Shown one piece after another: positions 8,242-16,011 of a stretch of 22,062 bases of DNA (the first letter of the stretch is position 1; each line of letters opens with the position of its first letter). The notes beneath the pieces are model-generated. The model ran no database searches. It worked only from the letters and a program-made list of their open reading frames with translations, and was not told the DNA's origin. Made by a program: the position numbers and the translations under genes. Origin of the DNA: Planctomycetota bacterium (GTDB lineage: Bacteria; Planctomycetota; Phycisphaerae; Tepidisphaerales; Tepidisphaeraceae); contig JAEZED010000089.1 of assembly GCA_023417885.1 (NCBI GenBank), positions 1 through 22,062 of the forward strand, written 5' to 3'.

Positions 8242-9462
8242 ATGCCGCAGTTCAAATACGAAGTTCGAACGGCCAACGGCCAGACGGCGGCCGGGGTGCT
8301 TGCCGCCCCCAACCTGATGACGGCAGGCCAGATGCTGCGGCAGCAGGGAATGTACGTCCTTCAGCTGGCGCCGGCCGTCGGGGCCGGGGGCACCGCGCGG
8401 AGTCTGAACGACATCCAGATCAGCTTCGGGCCCTCGCAGAAGGACATCCAGAACTTCACCTCGCAGCTGGCGGTGATGATCCGCGCCGGCATCAGCCTCC
8501 GCGCGGCCCTGGAGGGGATCGCCGACCAGGTCGAGAATCCGAAGTTCCAGAAGATGCTCCGGCAGATCCAGGGCGACGTGGAGAGCGGCAAGCCGTTCAG
8601 CGTCGCGCTGGCGCGCTACCCGAAGAAGTTCAGCCCGCTCTACATCAACATGGTGCGGGCCAGCGAGCTCTCGGGCGGCTTCGCCAAGATGCTCGACCGC
8701 ATCGCCGCCTACCTTACGCAGCAGATCGAGACCGCCCAGCAGGTGCGCGGGGCGATGATCTACCCGGGCATCATCGGCGGCCTGGCCGTCTGCACGACGG
8801 TCTTCCTGCTGACGTTCGTGCTGCCGCGGTTCAGCGTGATCTTCGCGGGCAAGGAGGCGGCGCTTCCGGCCCCCACGAAGCTGCTGCTGTTCATCAGCGA
8901 CTTCATGATCAACTACTGGTACGTGATCCTGCTGGCGATCGGCGCCGGGATCTGGGGCTTTGTGCTCGGTGTCCGCACGGAACCGGGCGGCATCTTGTGG
9001 GACAAGTTCAAGCTGAAGGTCCCCCTCTTCAAGAAGCTGTTCCGGGCGCTTTACATCACCCGATCGCTCCACGCGATGGGCCAGCTGATCAACGCCGGCG
9101 TGCCGATGCTCGACACCATCGCCATCACCGCCGAGATCAGCGGCAACACGATGTTCAAGCGGATGTGGCGAGACGTCTATGTCGCCGTCAAGCAGGGCAA
9201 GAAGATCAGCCAGCCGCTCTCGGGAAGCGCCCTCCTGCCCCGCGCCGTCGTGCAGATGATCGGTGCCGGCGAGGAGTCGGGCAAGCTCGGCGAGGTGCTC
9301 GACGAGGTCTCCGAGTTCTACAGCCGCGAGCTCAAGGCAGTCATCAAGAGCGTGACCGCGATGATCGAGCCGCTCATGATCGTGGTCATGGGCAGCATCG
9401 TCGGCTTCATCGCGATGAGCATCATCCTGCCGATCTTCAAGCTGAGCCAGCTCGTGAACTAG
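8242..9462 (+). CDS. pilC: Type IV pilus inner-membrane platform protein PilC
   Basis: PilC (GspF family) is the polytopic inner-membrane platform on which PilB and PilT act. The 406-residue protein begins FKYEVRTANGQTAAGVL, a standard PilC N-terminus, and has two repeated T2SF domains (about residues 70-195 and 275-398). Landmarks are FTSQLAVMIRAGISL in the first and RSLHAMGQLINAGVPMLDTI in the second. Membrane spans are at about 170-197, 226-246 and 373-398, the last being IEPLMIVVMGSIVGFIAMSI. The GEESGKLGEVLDEV segment is a family hallmark. ATG 8242 has GGAGG at 8230-8234, 7 nt away. An imperfectly supported alternative frame (8136-10034) runs across this gene but is not coding here. Confidence 0.95.
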   Translation: MPQFKYEVRTANGQTAAGVLAAPNLMTAGQMLRQQGMYVLQLAPAVGAGGTARSLNDIQISFGPSQKDIQNFTSQLAVMIRAGISLRAALEGIADQVENPKFQKMLRQIQGDVESGKPFSVALARYPKKFSPLYINMVRASELSGGFAKMLDRIAAYLTQQIETAQQVRGAMIYPGIIGGLAVCTTVFLLTFVLPRFSVIFAGKEAALPAPTKLLLFISDFMINYWYVILLAIGAGIWGFVLGVRTEPGGILWDKFKLKVPLFKKLFRALYITRSLHAMGQLINAGVPMLDTIAITAEISGNTMFKRMWRDVYVAVKQGKKISQPLSGSALLPRAVVQMIGAGEESGKLGEVLDEVSEFYSRELKAVIKSVTAMIEPLMIVVMGSIVGFIAMSIILPIFKLSQLVN

Positions 9463-9472
9463 GCAGGGCAAA

Positions 9473-9504
9473 GGTCCCGCGTTATCCATCAGCGCCGCGG
9501 GACC
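9473..9504 (+). terminator. Inverted repeat after pilC
   Basis: GGTCCCGCG at 9473-9481 and CGCGGGACC at 9496-9504 form a perfect 9-bp stem with a 14-nt loop, starting 10 bp after the pilC stop. No T-run follows (CGGAAAATCTTCTCC), so it is more likely a transcript-end stabiliser, an attenuator or a Rho-linked pause than a classic terminator. It separates the motor genes from the prepilin cassettes. Confidence 0.45.
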
Positions 9505-9557
9505 CGGAAAATCTTCTCCAGCTTGCCTGGTGGCCGGCGGAATCCGATGTGAAAGAC

Positions 9558-10034
9558 ATGTGGTTCCGCCGGCCATCTTCGCATCCCGCGCCTCGAGCCC
9601 CGAAGGCCCGCCGCCGGGCGGGTTTCACACTCATCGAGGCGTCGCTGGCGATCATCATCGTCGGCGTCGGCGTGCTCGCCGCCGCGGAGCTCCTGGCCAC
9701 CGGCACCGAGGCCAACGCCGACTCGCATCGCCTCACCACCGGGCTCAACCTCGCCGCGAACGTGCGCGAGCTGGCCCAGCAGAAGGCGGCCGACGACATC
9801 CTGGAGATGGACGGCAAGTCCTTCAAGCCTGCCATGGACGCGCGCGGGGTGGCGATTCCCGGGCTCGACGACTGGGAGCAGGTGGTGGAGGTGACGAAGG
9901 TCACCCCGACCATGATCACGCTGGATGCCGGCGTCGGCAGCAGCAGCCGCCTGCTTCGGCTGCGTGTCACCGTCGTATACCGGAACGAGGCCATTACCAC
10001 CGAGGAGTGGCTGCTGGCGGACACGAGCGATTGA
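9558..10034 (+). CDS. PilV-like prepilin (minor pilin), PilV1
   Basis: This is a type IV prepilin-like protein of 158 residues. A basic leader ends in ARRRAG, followed by FTLIEASLAIIIVGVGVLAAAELL, a class-III prepilin hydrophobic helix. Prepilin peptidase should cut after G22, leaving F23 as +1 and E27 as the conserved +5 Glu. The remaining part is a small beta-rich domain ending LRVTVVYRNEAITTEEWLLADTSD, as in PilV/GspI-type minor pilins. The start could be ATG 9558 or GTG 9549 (GGCGG lies 8 nt before the GTG); leader length does not settle it. It begins cassette 1, with PilX1 24 bp downstream behind its own AGGAGG, and it is paralogous to the gene at 15470, sharing GFTLIEA and LAIIIVGVG. 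Confidence 0.85.
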   Translation: MWFRRPSSHPAPRAPKARRRAGFTLIEASLAIIIVGVGVLAAAELLATGTEANADSHRLTTGLNLAANVRELAQQKAADDILEMDGKSFKPAMDARGVAIPGLDDWEQVVEVTKVTPTMITLDAGVGSSSRLLRLRVTVVYRNEAITTEEWLLADTSD

Positions 10035-10058
10035 TCCGGAGAGCGCGAGGAGGAGAAG

Positions 10059-11516
10059 GTGTTTCGTCATTCGAGCCAGAGCCAGTCGCCGGCGCCGCGG
10101 TCTCCGCGGGCCCCTCGCCGCGCGCGCCGCGGCGTTGCGGCGGCGCTGGCGATGCTTTACCTCGTGCTCTTCAGCACCCTGGCGATCGGCTTCTACGCCG
10201 CCTTCACCCTTTCGACGCAGATCAGCCACAACGAGCGCGACGCCCGCCGCGGACTGGCGGCGGCGGAGTCGGGGATGGAGTTCATCCGCTACCACCTCTG
10301 GGCGCTGGATTTGGAGCGGACGGCCGTTCCGGAAACGCTGTTCGACCACGTCTACGACGCGCTCCAGACCACCCTGAACGGCACACCGAACCTCGGCGGC
10401 GGAAACATCGCCTGGGTTGGCGACTCCATCTTGATCCCGGGGAACCCGAACGAGTACATCGAGCTGGGGGACGGCAGCGCCTTCCGCGTCACCATCACGC
10501 GCGACGGCAAGGAGCTCCTGGTCACGACCCAGGGCCGCACCGACACGAGCGTGACCGCCAGCGGAGGCCGGGCGGTCCGACTCCGCTACTCCATCGCCGA
10601 GAAGACCAGCTCCATCTTCAACTTCGGCGTCGCCAGCCGCGGGCCGGTCTCCCTCATCGGCAACACGAGCATCAACGGCGGATACAACGCCGCCGACGGG
10701 AGCGTGCTTTCGGCCACCACGAGCGGCTCCCCGCCGCTGACGATGCAGGGGAACACGTCGATCTCCGGCGACGTCTCGATCGTCAATCCGGATCCGTACA
10801 GCATCCAGGTGGGCGGCAACTGCTCGATCGGCCTGACGAAGAATCCGAACATCTGGCGCGCCGAGCACCTGCACGTCGGCATCGAGCCGCCGGAGTTTCC
10901 GGTGGTGGACACCACCGACTACCGCGATTACATCCTGTCGTCGCCGCACACGGTCGTCAGCGGCAACTCCGGCGGGAACAAGACCTTCGGCAACATCTAC
11001 GTCCCGGCGAACACCAACCCGACCTTCAACGGCAACACCAAGATCACCGGGCTGATCTACATCGAGGCGCCCAACAAGGTCAGCTTCTCGGGCAACCTGG
11101 ACCTGCACGGCGCGATCGTCGTCGAGAACGACCCGACGGGCGACATCACGACCAACGTCATTGACTTCGGCGGCAATGTCGACTTCGAGGGCGTGAACAC
11201 CCTGCCGGCCTCCTACGGCGAGCTCCGCAGCATGGACGGGGCGATGCTGCTGGCGCCGAACTTCCACCTGAAGATGCGCGGCAACTTCGGCACGATCGGC
11301 GGCTCCATCGTCGCCAGCAAGATCGAGTTCACCGGCAACGCCGGCGGCATTGTCAAGGGCACGATCATCAACTACGACGACGTCCCGATGACCCTCCAGG
11401 GCAACAGCGACATCATCATCGAGAGCGAAGGGGCGATTCAGCAGCCGCACGGCCTCTACTTCGGCAGCCGCTACGTCCCCCTGCCCGGCTCCTACGAGGA
11501 AGTGTTTCTTCCCTGA
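10059..11516 (+). CDS. PilX-like minor pilin with beta-helix domain, PilX1
   Basis: The 485-residue protein has a basic leader, G25, then a membrane/pilin-type helix (about 26-50, GVAAALAMLYLVLFSTLAIGF) and the AAAESGMEFI helix typical of PilX/GspK-type N-termini. There is no Glu at +5, as in PilX and GspK. The rest is rich in short repeats of the type GN-x-x-I-x-G-x-[IV] (GNTSINGGY, GNTSISGDV, GNTKITGLI, GNLDLHGAI, GNSDIIIES), suggesting a right-handed beta-helix resembling polymer-forming, bactofilin-like folds. It carries PANTNPTFNGNT and ends QPHGLYFGSRYVPLPGSYEEV. GTG 10059 is preceded by AGGAGG, 5 nt away. Role as a minor or tip pilin is inferred; no specific family member is recognised. 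Confidence 0.78.
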   Translation: MFRHSSQSQSPAPRSPRAPRRARRGVAAALAMLYLVLFSTLAIGFYAAFTLSTQISHNERDARRGLAAAESGMEFIRYHLWALDLERTAVPETLFDHVYDALQTTLNGTPNLGGGNIAWVGDSILIPGNPNEYIELGDGSAFRVTITRDGKELLVTTQGRTDTSVTASGGRAVRLRYSIAEKTSSIFNFGVASRGPVSLIGNTSINGGYNAADGSVLSATTSGSPPLTMQGNTSISGDVSIVNPDPYSIQVGGNCSIGLTKNPNIWRAEHLHVGIEPPEFPVVDTTDYRDYILSSPHTVVSGNSGGNKTFGNIYVPANTNPTFNGNTKITGLIYIEAPNKVSFSGNLDLHGAIVVENDPTGDITTNVIDFGGNVDFEGVNTLPASYGELRSMDGAMLLAPNFHLKMRGNFGTIGGSIVASKIEFTGNAGGIVKGTIINYDDVPMTLQGNSDIIIESEGAIQQPHGLYFGSRYVPLPGSYEEVFLP

Positions 11517-11558
11517 ACACTCGCCGATCGGCCCGTCCGGCCTCAACACCACCTCATT

Positions 11559-11567
11559 TGCTATACA
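11559..11567 (+). promoter_or_regulatory. Possible extended -10 promoter before PilX2
   Basis: TGCTATACA matches an extended -10 element (TGnTATAnT-like), but no -35 hexamer is seen 17 bp upstream. Transcription would begin near 11573, immediately before the structured leader at 11576-11676. Speculative. Confidence 0.3.
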
Positions 11568-11575
11568 GGTCAGGG

Positions 11576-11676
11576 TTTTCCAGCCTTCGGCCCAACGGGG
11601 CATCGCCCCCGAAGAACCCGGCTACTGGAAAGTCCCAGCCGATTGCCAGCATTCCAGGAAGGGCTGGCAATCTGGG
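11576..11676. other. Structured intergenic element upstream of PilX2 (possible RNA leader or REP/MITE-like repeat)
   Basis: Within the 204-bp gap 11517-11720 there are two strong foldable units. Unit 1: TTTCCAG (11577-11583) pairs with CTGGAAA (11625-11631). Inside it CTTCG (11585-11589) pairs with CGAAG (11610-11614), and GGGGC (11597-11601) pairs with GCCCC (11605-11609) around an ATC loop. Unit 2: GATTGCCAGC (11641-11650) pairs perfectly with GCTGGCAATC (11663-11672), extendable by CCCA/TGGG. A palindrome ATTCATGAAT follows at 11689-11698. No open reading frame covers it. It does not match any riboswitch consensus I can recall, and no terminator T-run follows. Confidence 0.5.
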
Positions 11677-11720
11677 AGTTTGAATGCGATTCATGAATGA
11701 GGGATAGGTGAGACGGCCCC

Positions 11721-13190
11721 ATGTCGGAGTGTCCCATGTGTGAAAACCGCCCCAGAGAAACGCAGGTCGGTTGCGAGCCGGCGCGAAGGCCACGGCGCGG
11801 CGTCGCTGCCGCACTGGCAATGCTCTACCTGGTGCTCTTCAGTACCCTCGCCATCGGCTTCTATGCCGCCTTCACGCTCGCGACCCAGGTCAGCTATAAC
11901 GAGCGCGCCTCCCGCCGCGCCCTGTCGACGGCCGAGTCCGGCATGGAGTTCGTCCGCTACCAGCTCTGGGCGCTGGACATCGAGCACAACACGCTGCCCG
12001 ACGAACTGTTCGACAAGGTGTACGCCCAACTCTCGGCCGCGATGAACGGCACGGAGAACCTCAAGGGCGGGAACATCGCGCGCGTCGGCGACACGATTCT
12101 CATCCCGGGCGATCCGGAGGAATTCATCGAACTCAACGACCAGGGTGATGCCTTCCGCGTCACGATACGGCGCGACGGCAAGGAACTGATCGTCTCCGCC
12201 GTCGGGCGCGCCGACGCCGGTAACGCTTCGGTGGCCCAGCTCGACCGCGCGATCCGGCTGCGGTACGGCATCTTCGAGAAGCCCAGCGCCATCTTCGACT
12301 TCGGTGTGGCCAGCAAGAGCCGCATCGAGATGATCGGCAACACGCAGATCCTGGGCTCCCCCGACCCGGCCGCGGGCAGTGTGCTCTCAACCGCTAGCGA
12401 CGCCTATCCGCTGGTGATGGGTAGCAACTGCGCCATCAGCGGCGAGGTCTCCTTCTCCAACCCCGGGGCCTGGGTTCAGTCGGGCAAGAACAGCGTCATC
12501 AACAACGAGGTGGGCGAGGCCAACTGGTCCGACAACGTTCACCACGTCGGCGAGCCGGACTTCCCCGTCGTCGACACCAGTGACTACGCGATCTACGCCA
12601 CCAACACGATTGCCAGCAAGAACCCGATGGGGACGCAGTTCGTCAACATCCGCATTCCGGCGAACACGAACCCGACGTTCGCCGCGGGCACCGAGATCTA
12701 CGGCGTGATCTACATCGAAGGCCCGAACCACGTGAAGTTCGCCGGCCACTCGGCGATCCACGGGATCATCGTCGCCGAGAACAACGCCGCCGGAAGCTGG
12801 GACTCGGGCAACGTCATCGAGTTTCGCGGGACGGTGGACGCCGACGGCGTGGAAAACCTGCCCGAGAACGATCCACGCTTTGCCGGCCTTCGCGAGCTCG
12901 GCGGGGCCTTCATCCTGGCTGAAAACTTCAGCGTCGACTTCGGCGGAACTGCCTCTGTGGGCGCCACCGGCATCGCGGGAAGCATCGTCGCCAGCAGCGT
13001 GAGCTTCACGGGCACCGCCGACGCCGTTGTGGAAGGCTCGATCATCAACCTCGAGCCCACGTCCAGCGTCTACTTCAAGGGGAGCAGCGGCGTGACGATC
13101 AAGAGCACCGGCACCAAGACGCAGCCGCACGGCCTGTACTTCGGCAGCCGCTACGTCCCGCTGCCCGGCTCGTATGAAGAGGTGCAGTAG
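11721..13190 (+). CDS. PilX-like minor pilin with beta-helix domain, PilX2
   Basis: This 489-residue paralogue of PilX1 has a basic leader ending at G27, a hydrophobic helix at about 28-52 (VAAALAMLYLVLFSTLAIGF), the AESGMEF helix, a small globular part (LPDELFDKVYAQLSAAMNGT) and a beta-repeat body. The body contains FDFGVASKS, MGSNCAISGEVSFSNPG, IRIPANTNPTFAAGTEI and the tail QPHGLYFGSRYVPLPGSYEEVQ. The leader contains three Cys (C4, C7, C18), unlike its neighbours. ATG 11721 has AGGTGAG 8 nt upstream. It is most like PilX3 (several identical DNA blocks of 43-53 bp), so the two arose by a recent duplication or gene conversion. The function as a minor or tip pilin is inferred from cassette context. 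Confidence 0.78.
   Translation: MSECPMCENRPRETQVGCEPARRPRRGVAAALAMLYLVLFSTLAIGFYAAFTLATQVSYNERASRRALSTAESGMEFVRYQLWALDIEHNTLPDELFDKVYAQLSAAMNGTENLKGGNIARVGDTILIPGDPEEFIELNDQGDAFRVTIRRDGKELIVSAVGRADAGNASVAQLDRAIRLRYGIFEKPSAIFDFGVASKSRIEMIGNTQILGSPDPAAGSVLSTASDAYPLVMGSNCAISGEVSFSNPGAWVQSGKNSVINNEVGEANWSDNVHHVGEPDFPVVDTSDYAIYATNTIASKNPMGTQFVNIRIPANTNPTFAAGTEIYGVIYIEGPNHVKFAGHSAIHGIIVAENNAAGSWDSGNVIEFRGTVDADGVENLPENDPRFAGLRELGGAFILAENFSVDFGGTASVGATGIAGSIVASSVSFTGTADAVVEGSIINLEPTSSVYFKGSSGVTIKSTGTKTQPHGLYFGSRYVPLPGSYEEVQ
12423..12466 (+). repeat. 44-bp block identical to 13985-14028
   Basis: This block encodes SNCAISGEVSFSNPG in PilX2 and is repeated exactly in PilX3. Other identical pairs are 12643-12685 with 14205-14247 (43 bp) and 13113-13165 with 14675-14727 (53 bp). 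They mark a tandem duplication with offset of about 1.56 kb. Confidence 0.85.
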
Positions 13191-13300
13191 TGACCGACGC
13201 AGGGGCCTGGGGCCTCGCTCCTGCGGGGCCCTGGCATCCTGGACGTTTCAATTCGATGCTGAGGGAGCGGACCCGCCCGCACCTACCGGAGTCTACACCC
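13191..13300. other. Spacer between PilX2 and PilX3 with GC-rich foldable segment
   Basis: CGCAGG and CCTGCG, plus an overlapping alternative CAGGGGCC/GGGCCCTG pairing with one mismatch, could form competing hairpins at about 13198-13243. The PilX3 frame is open through this spacer back to a GTG at 13190, but the predicted extra 37 residues have no counterpart in PilX1 or PilX2. The spacer is treated as non-coding. Confidence 0.35.
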
Positions 13301-14755
13301 ATGCGCATCCAGTCCACATCAGCGCAGATCCTGTCGCCGCCCGGCCCGCGCCGCAGCCTCCGGCGCGGCGTGGCCGCGACGCTGGCGATGCTCTACCTGG
13401 CGATGTTCAGCGCCCTTGCCGTCGGCTTTTACGCCGCCTTCACGCTCGCAACCCAGGTCAGCTACAACGAGCAGGACGCGCGACGTGCCCTGGCGACGGC
13501 GGAGTCGGGAATGGAGTTCATCCGGCACGAGCTGTGGGCGCTGGACATCGAGCACGATACCCTCCCCGATGAGCTGTTCGACAAGGTGTACGCCCAGCTC
13601 TCGGCGGCGATGAACGGCACCGACAACCTCAAGGGCGGCAGCATCGCCCTTGTCGGCAACGAGATCCTCATTCCGGGCGATCCGGACGGGTACATCAACC
13701 TCAACGGAAGCGGCGACGGCTTCCAGATCCGGATCCAGCGCGACGGCAAGGAGCTGATCGTCTCCGCCGCCGGACGCACCGCGGTCGGATCCGCGGCGAG
13801 CATGGACCGGCAGATCCGGCTGCGTTACGGCATCTTCGAGAAGCCCAGTTCGATTTTCGATTTCGGCGTCGCCAGCAAGAGCGCGATCACGATGACCGGG
13901 AACACCCAGATCGTCGGATCGCCCGACCCGTCGAACGGCAGCGTGCTCTCGACGGCCAGCGCCGCATATCCGCTGATCATGGGAAGCAACTGCGCCATCA
14001 GCGGCGAGGTCTCCTTCTCCAACCCCGGCGCCTGGGTGAAGTCAGGCACGAACAGCGTCATCAACAACGAGGTCGGGGAGAAGAACTGGTCGGACAACGT
14101 CCACCACGTGGAGGCGCCGGACTTCCCGGTCGTCGACACCAGCGACTACGCGATCTACGCCACCAACACGATCGCCAGCAGCAACCCGATGGGGACGCAG
14201 TTCATCAACATCCGCATTCCGGCGAACACGAACCCGACGTTCGCCGCCGGAACGGAGATCTTCGGGGTGATGTACATTGAGGGTCCGAATCACGTGAAGT
14301 TCGCCGGCAGCACCGCCATTCACGGGATCATCGTGACCGAGAACGATGCCGCGGGCGACTGGGCCACCACGAACAAGATTGAGTTCCGCGGAACGGTCAA
14401 GGCCGACGGCGTCGAGAACCTTCCCGCGAACGACCCGCGCTTTACGGGCCTTCGCGAGATGGGCGGCGCCTTCATCCTGGCGGAGAATTTCAGCGTCGAT
14501 TTCGGCGGCAACGCGACCGCCGGCGCGACGGGTGTGACCGGCAGCATCGTCGCCAGCAACGTCAGCTTCAGCGGATCCGCCGACGCGGTGATCGAGGGCG
14601 GAGTCATCAACCTCGAGCCCACCTCCAGCGTGTATTTCAGCGGAAACAGCGACGTGGTCATCAAGAGTACCGGTACCAAGACGCAGCCGCACGGCCTGTA
14701 CTTCGGCAGCCGCTACGTCCCGCTGCCTGGCTCGTACGAAGAGGTCCTCCCATGA
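13301..14755 (+). CDS. PilX-like minor pilin with beta-helix domain, PilX3
   Basis: The 484-residue protein is the closest paralogue of PilX2. It has a leader to G23, a hydrophobic helix (GVAATLAMLYLAMFSALAVGF), AESGMEFIRHELWALDIEHDTLPDELFDKVYAQL, then the beta-repeat body with FDFGVASKS, GNTQIVGS, MGSNCAISGEVSFSNPG and IRIPANTNPTFAAGTEI. The tail is QPHGLYFGSRYVPLPGSYEEVLP. ATG 13301 was chosen because GGAG lies 9 nt upstream and the resulting leader matches PilX1 and PilX2 in length. The stop overlaps the PilW1 start (ATGA), implying translational coupling. Changes relative to PilX2 lie mostly in surface-like positions between conserved beta-turn motifs. Role inferred as a minor pilin. Confidence 0.78.
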   Translation: MRIQSTSAQILSPPGPRRSLRRGVAATLAMLYLAMFSALAVGFYAAFTLATQVSYNEQDARRALATAESGMEFIRHELWALDIEHDTLPDELFDKVYAQLSAAMNGTDNLKGGSIALVGNEILIPGDPDGYINLNGSGDGFQIRIQRDGKELIVSAAGRTAVGSAASMDRQIRLRYGIFEKPSSIFDFGVASKSAITMTGNTQIVGSPDPSNGSVLSTASAAYPLIMGSNCAISGEVSFSNPGAWVKSGTNSVINNEVGEKNWSDNVHHVEAPDFPVVDTSDYAIYATNTIASSNPMGTQFINIRIPANTNPTFAAGTEIFGVMYIEGPNHVKFAGSTAIHGIIVTENDAAGDWATTNKIEFRGTVKADGVENLPANDPRFTGLREMGGAFILAENFSVDFGGNATAGATGVTGSIVASNVSFSGSADAVIEGGVINLEPTSSVYFSGNSDVVIKSTGTKTQPHGLYFGSRYVPLPGSYEEVLP

Positions 14756-15324
14756 GCACCGTTCCCACCCACCCACGATGCCGCGGCATGCGCCGGAACC
14801 TCCGGCGCGGCCTGAGTCTCGCGGAGATCCTCATCGCGGGCGCCATCGTCGCCATGCTCCTGATCGCCATCGCCACCGCCTATGACGCGACGGCCACCTC
14901 CATCCAGGTCAATGAGAGCTTCAACCGGGCGGCGCAGATTGCCCGCATCGGCGTCCGCCGCATGACCGAGGAAGTGCGAACCGCAGAAGCGGTGCAGGTC
15001 GGCACCAGCGCCCAGCAGTCGCAGACGTCGATCATCGACGCCCCGAACCTGGACATCATCCGTGCCGACGGCACGGTGGTACACTACTCGTTCGACAGCG
15101 ACGCCGGGCAGGTGCTCCTGACGGTGGACGACCCGAGCGACCCGATGACCGTTGTGCTCGCCCGCAACGTGGCTGCAGCCAGCTTCACCGCCGACATCGA
15201 GCAGCACCCGGAGACGGGCGTCCGCCGCACGGTGCGCGTCGTGGTCGAGATCACGCTCGACGTGGACGGGCAGACGCTCTACCTCTGCGGCTCCTCGGTT
15301 CCCCGCCGCGAGATGGTGTACTGA
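14752..15324 (+). CDS. PilW-like prepilin (minor pilin), PilW1
   Basis: This 190-residue prepilin-like protein has a leader ending RRG, then LSLAEILIAGAIVAMLLIAI. Cleavage is expected after G20, with E25 as the +5 Glu. The N-terminal helix continues through the mature pilin stalk (NRAAQIARIGVRRMTEEVRTAEAVQV), and a beta domain ends in VVEITLDVDGQTLYLCGSSVPRREMVY, the strand order expected of PilW/GspJ-type minor pilins. ATG 14752 overlaps the PilX3 stop by 4 bp. It closes cassette 1. The second copy at 18222 shares GLxLAE[IL]LIAGAIVA and the terminal SSVVPRR/SSVPRR motif. Confidence 0.83.
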   Translation: MSTVPTHPRCRGMRRNLRRGLSLAEILIAGAIVAMLLIAIATAYDATATSIQVNESFNRAAQIARIGVRRMTEEVRTAEAVQVGTSAQQSQTSIIDAPNLDIIRADGTVVHYSFDSDAGQVLLTVDDPSDPMTVVLARNVAAASFTADIEQHPETGVRRTVRVVVEITLDVDGQTLYLCGSSVPRREMVY

Positions 15325-15349
15325 GCAGCGCCGCACGCAGCTGCCCACC

Positions 15350-15383
15350 GCGGGTTCCGGAAGCCGACGGCTCCGGATCCCGC
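15350..15383 (+). terminator. Strong hairpin after PilW1 (possible terminator without U-tract)
   Basis: The segment folds as GCGGG-T-T-CCGGA-A-GCC with loop GAC and GGC-TCCGG-A-T-CCCGC, allowing one T-T mismatch and one bulged A. It begins 25 bp after the PilW1 stop. The following bases are not a T-run, so a standard intrinsic terminator is not proven; the position at the cassette 1/2 boundary suits an operon end or attenuator. Confidence 0.45.
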
Positions 15384-15389
15384 CCGCAA

Positions 15390-15447
15390 TTGCAAAAAGT
15401 TGTGCGTAAACCAGGTAATCGGGGCAATCGAGGCTTGCCATCAAGCC
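15390..15447 (+). promoter_or_regulatory. Candidate weak promoter and small hairpin before PilV2
   Basis: TTGCAA (15390-15395) and GGTAAT (15414-15419) are separated by 18 bp and could serve as -35 and -10, though the -10 lacks the key A at position 2. A hairpin GGCTTG-CCAT-CAAGCC (15432-15447) lies just downstream. This AT-richer patch is the most promoter-like DNA between the cassettes, but the evidence is weak. Confidence 0.25.
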
Positions 15448-15469
15448 GAGTGGTATTGGACGTAGGAGT

Positions 15470-15997
15470 ATGCGTCGGACGCGCACAAGTCGATGTGGGG
15501 GAGGCCGTTCCGGCTTCACGCTCATCGAAGCGTGCCTGGCGATCATCATCGTCGGCGTCGGCATCTTTGCCGCGATGGAGCTCTTCGCCGTGTGCACACG
15601 GCAGAACGCGATGGCGACCCGGATCACCGTCGCCTCGATGCTCGCGCGGAACCTGGAGGAGGTGATCGTCCACCTCCCGCTCGTTGACCCGATCGAGGGT
15701 TCGGAGACATTTGGTCCCGAGGAAGGGGAGGCGCTGGCGAACTTCGACGACGTGGACGACTTCCACGGCTTCTCGAGCGCGTCGGTCGGCGTGCCGGTCG
15801 ATTCGCTTCTGCTGCCCATTCCCGAGCTGGCCCAGTACGAGCAGCAGGTCACGGTGACGCCGGTGCTGGCAAGCAACTTGGCCGTCGAGACGGCCGGCAG
15901 CGACGCCGTGCGCGTCGACGTCGCAGTCGTCTGGCGCCGGACACCCGATGACACGCCCGAACCGCTGTTCGTGGCCACCTGGTACCGCATGCGGTGA
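15470..15997 (+). CDS. PilV-like prepilin (minor pilin), PilV2
   Basis: This 175-residue protein has a short Arg/Gly leader ending RSG, then FTLIEACLAIIIVGVGIFAAMELF. Cleavage is expected after G15 with E20 as +5. The body includes TASM-type helix residues (RITVASMLARNLEEVIVHL) and a beta-rich C-terminal part ending LFVATWYRMR. It is paralogous to PilV1 at protein level and over about 20 bases of DNA encoding IIIVGVG. ATG 15470 is the only workable start before the cleavage site, yet the AGGAG sits one base upstream (15464-15468), too close for normal Shine-Dalgarno use. The stop precedes PilX4's ATG by 14 bp. It opens cassette 2. Confidence 0.82.
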   Translation: MRRTRTSRCGGGRSGFTLIEACLAIIIVGVGIFAAMELFAVCTRQNAMATRITVASMLARNLEEVIVHLPLVDPIEGSETFGPEEGEALANFDDVDDFHGFSSASVGVPVDSLLLPIPELAQYEQQVTVTPVLASNLAVETAGSDAVRVDVAVVWRRTPDDTPEPLFVATWYRMR

Positions 15998-16011
15998 ATG
16001 GAGCTGTCCCT

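Noticed and set aside
8136..9557. Upstream extension of the PilV1 frame through pilC
   Set aside because: This frame is open only because of high GC. It overlaps pilC completely, and the prepilin leader requires a start at 9549 or 9558.
6910..9576. Very long (888-codon) open frame on the - strand opposite pilT and pilC
   Set aside because: It lies wholly opposite two certain genes, is rich in His/Arg/Asp/Leu as expected of a complement of GC-rich coding DNA, and has no recognisable domain or ribosome site.
13190..13300. N-terminal extension of PilX3 from GTG 13190
   Set aside because: It would put 37 extra residues before the leader with no counterpart in PilX1 or PilX2, whereas ATG 13301 has a GGAG site and gives matching leader length.
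15423..15439. Possible sigma54 promoter (GGCAATCGAGGCTTGCC)
   Set aside because: GG and GC are 12 bases apart instead of the required 10, and the GCTTG is already part of a hairpin stem.
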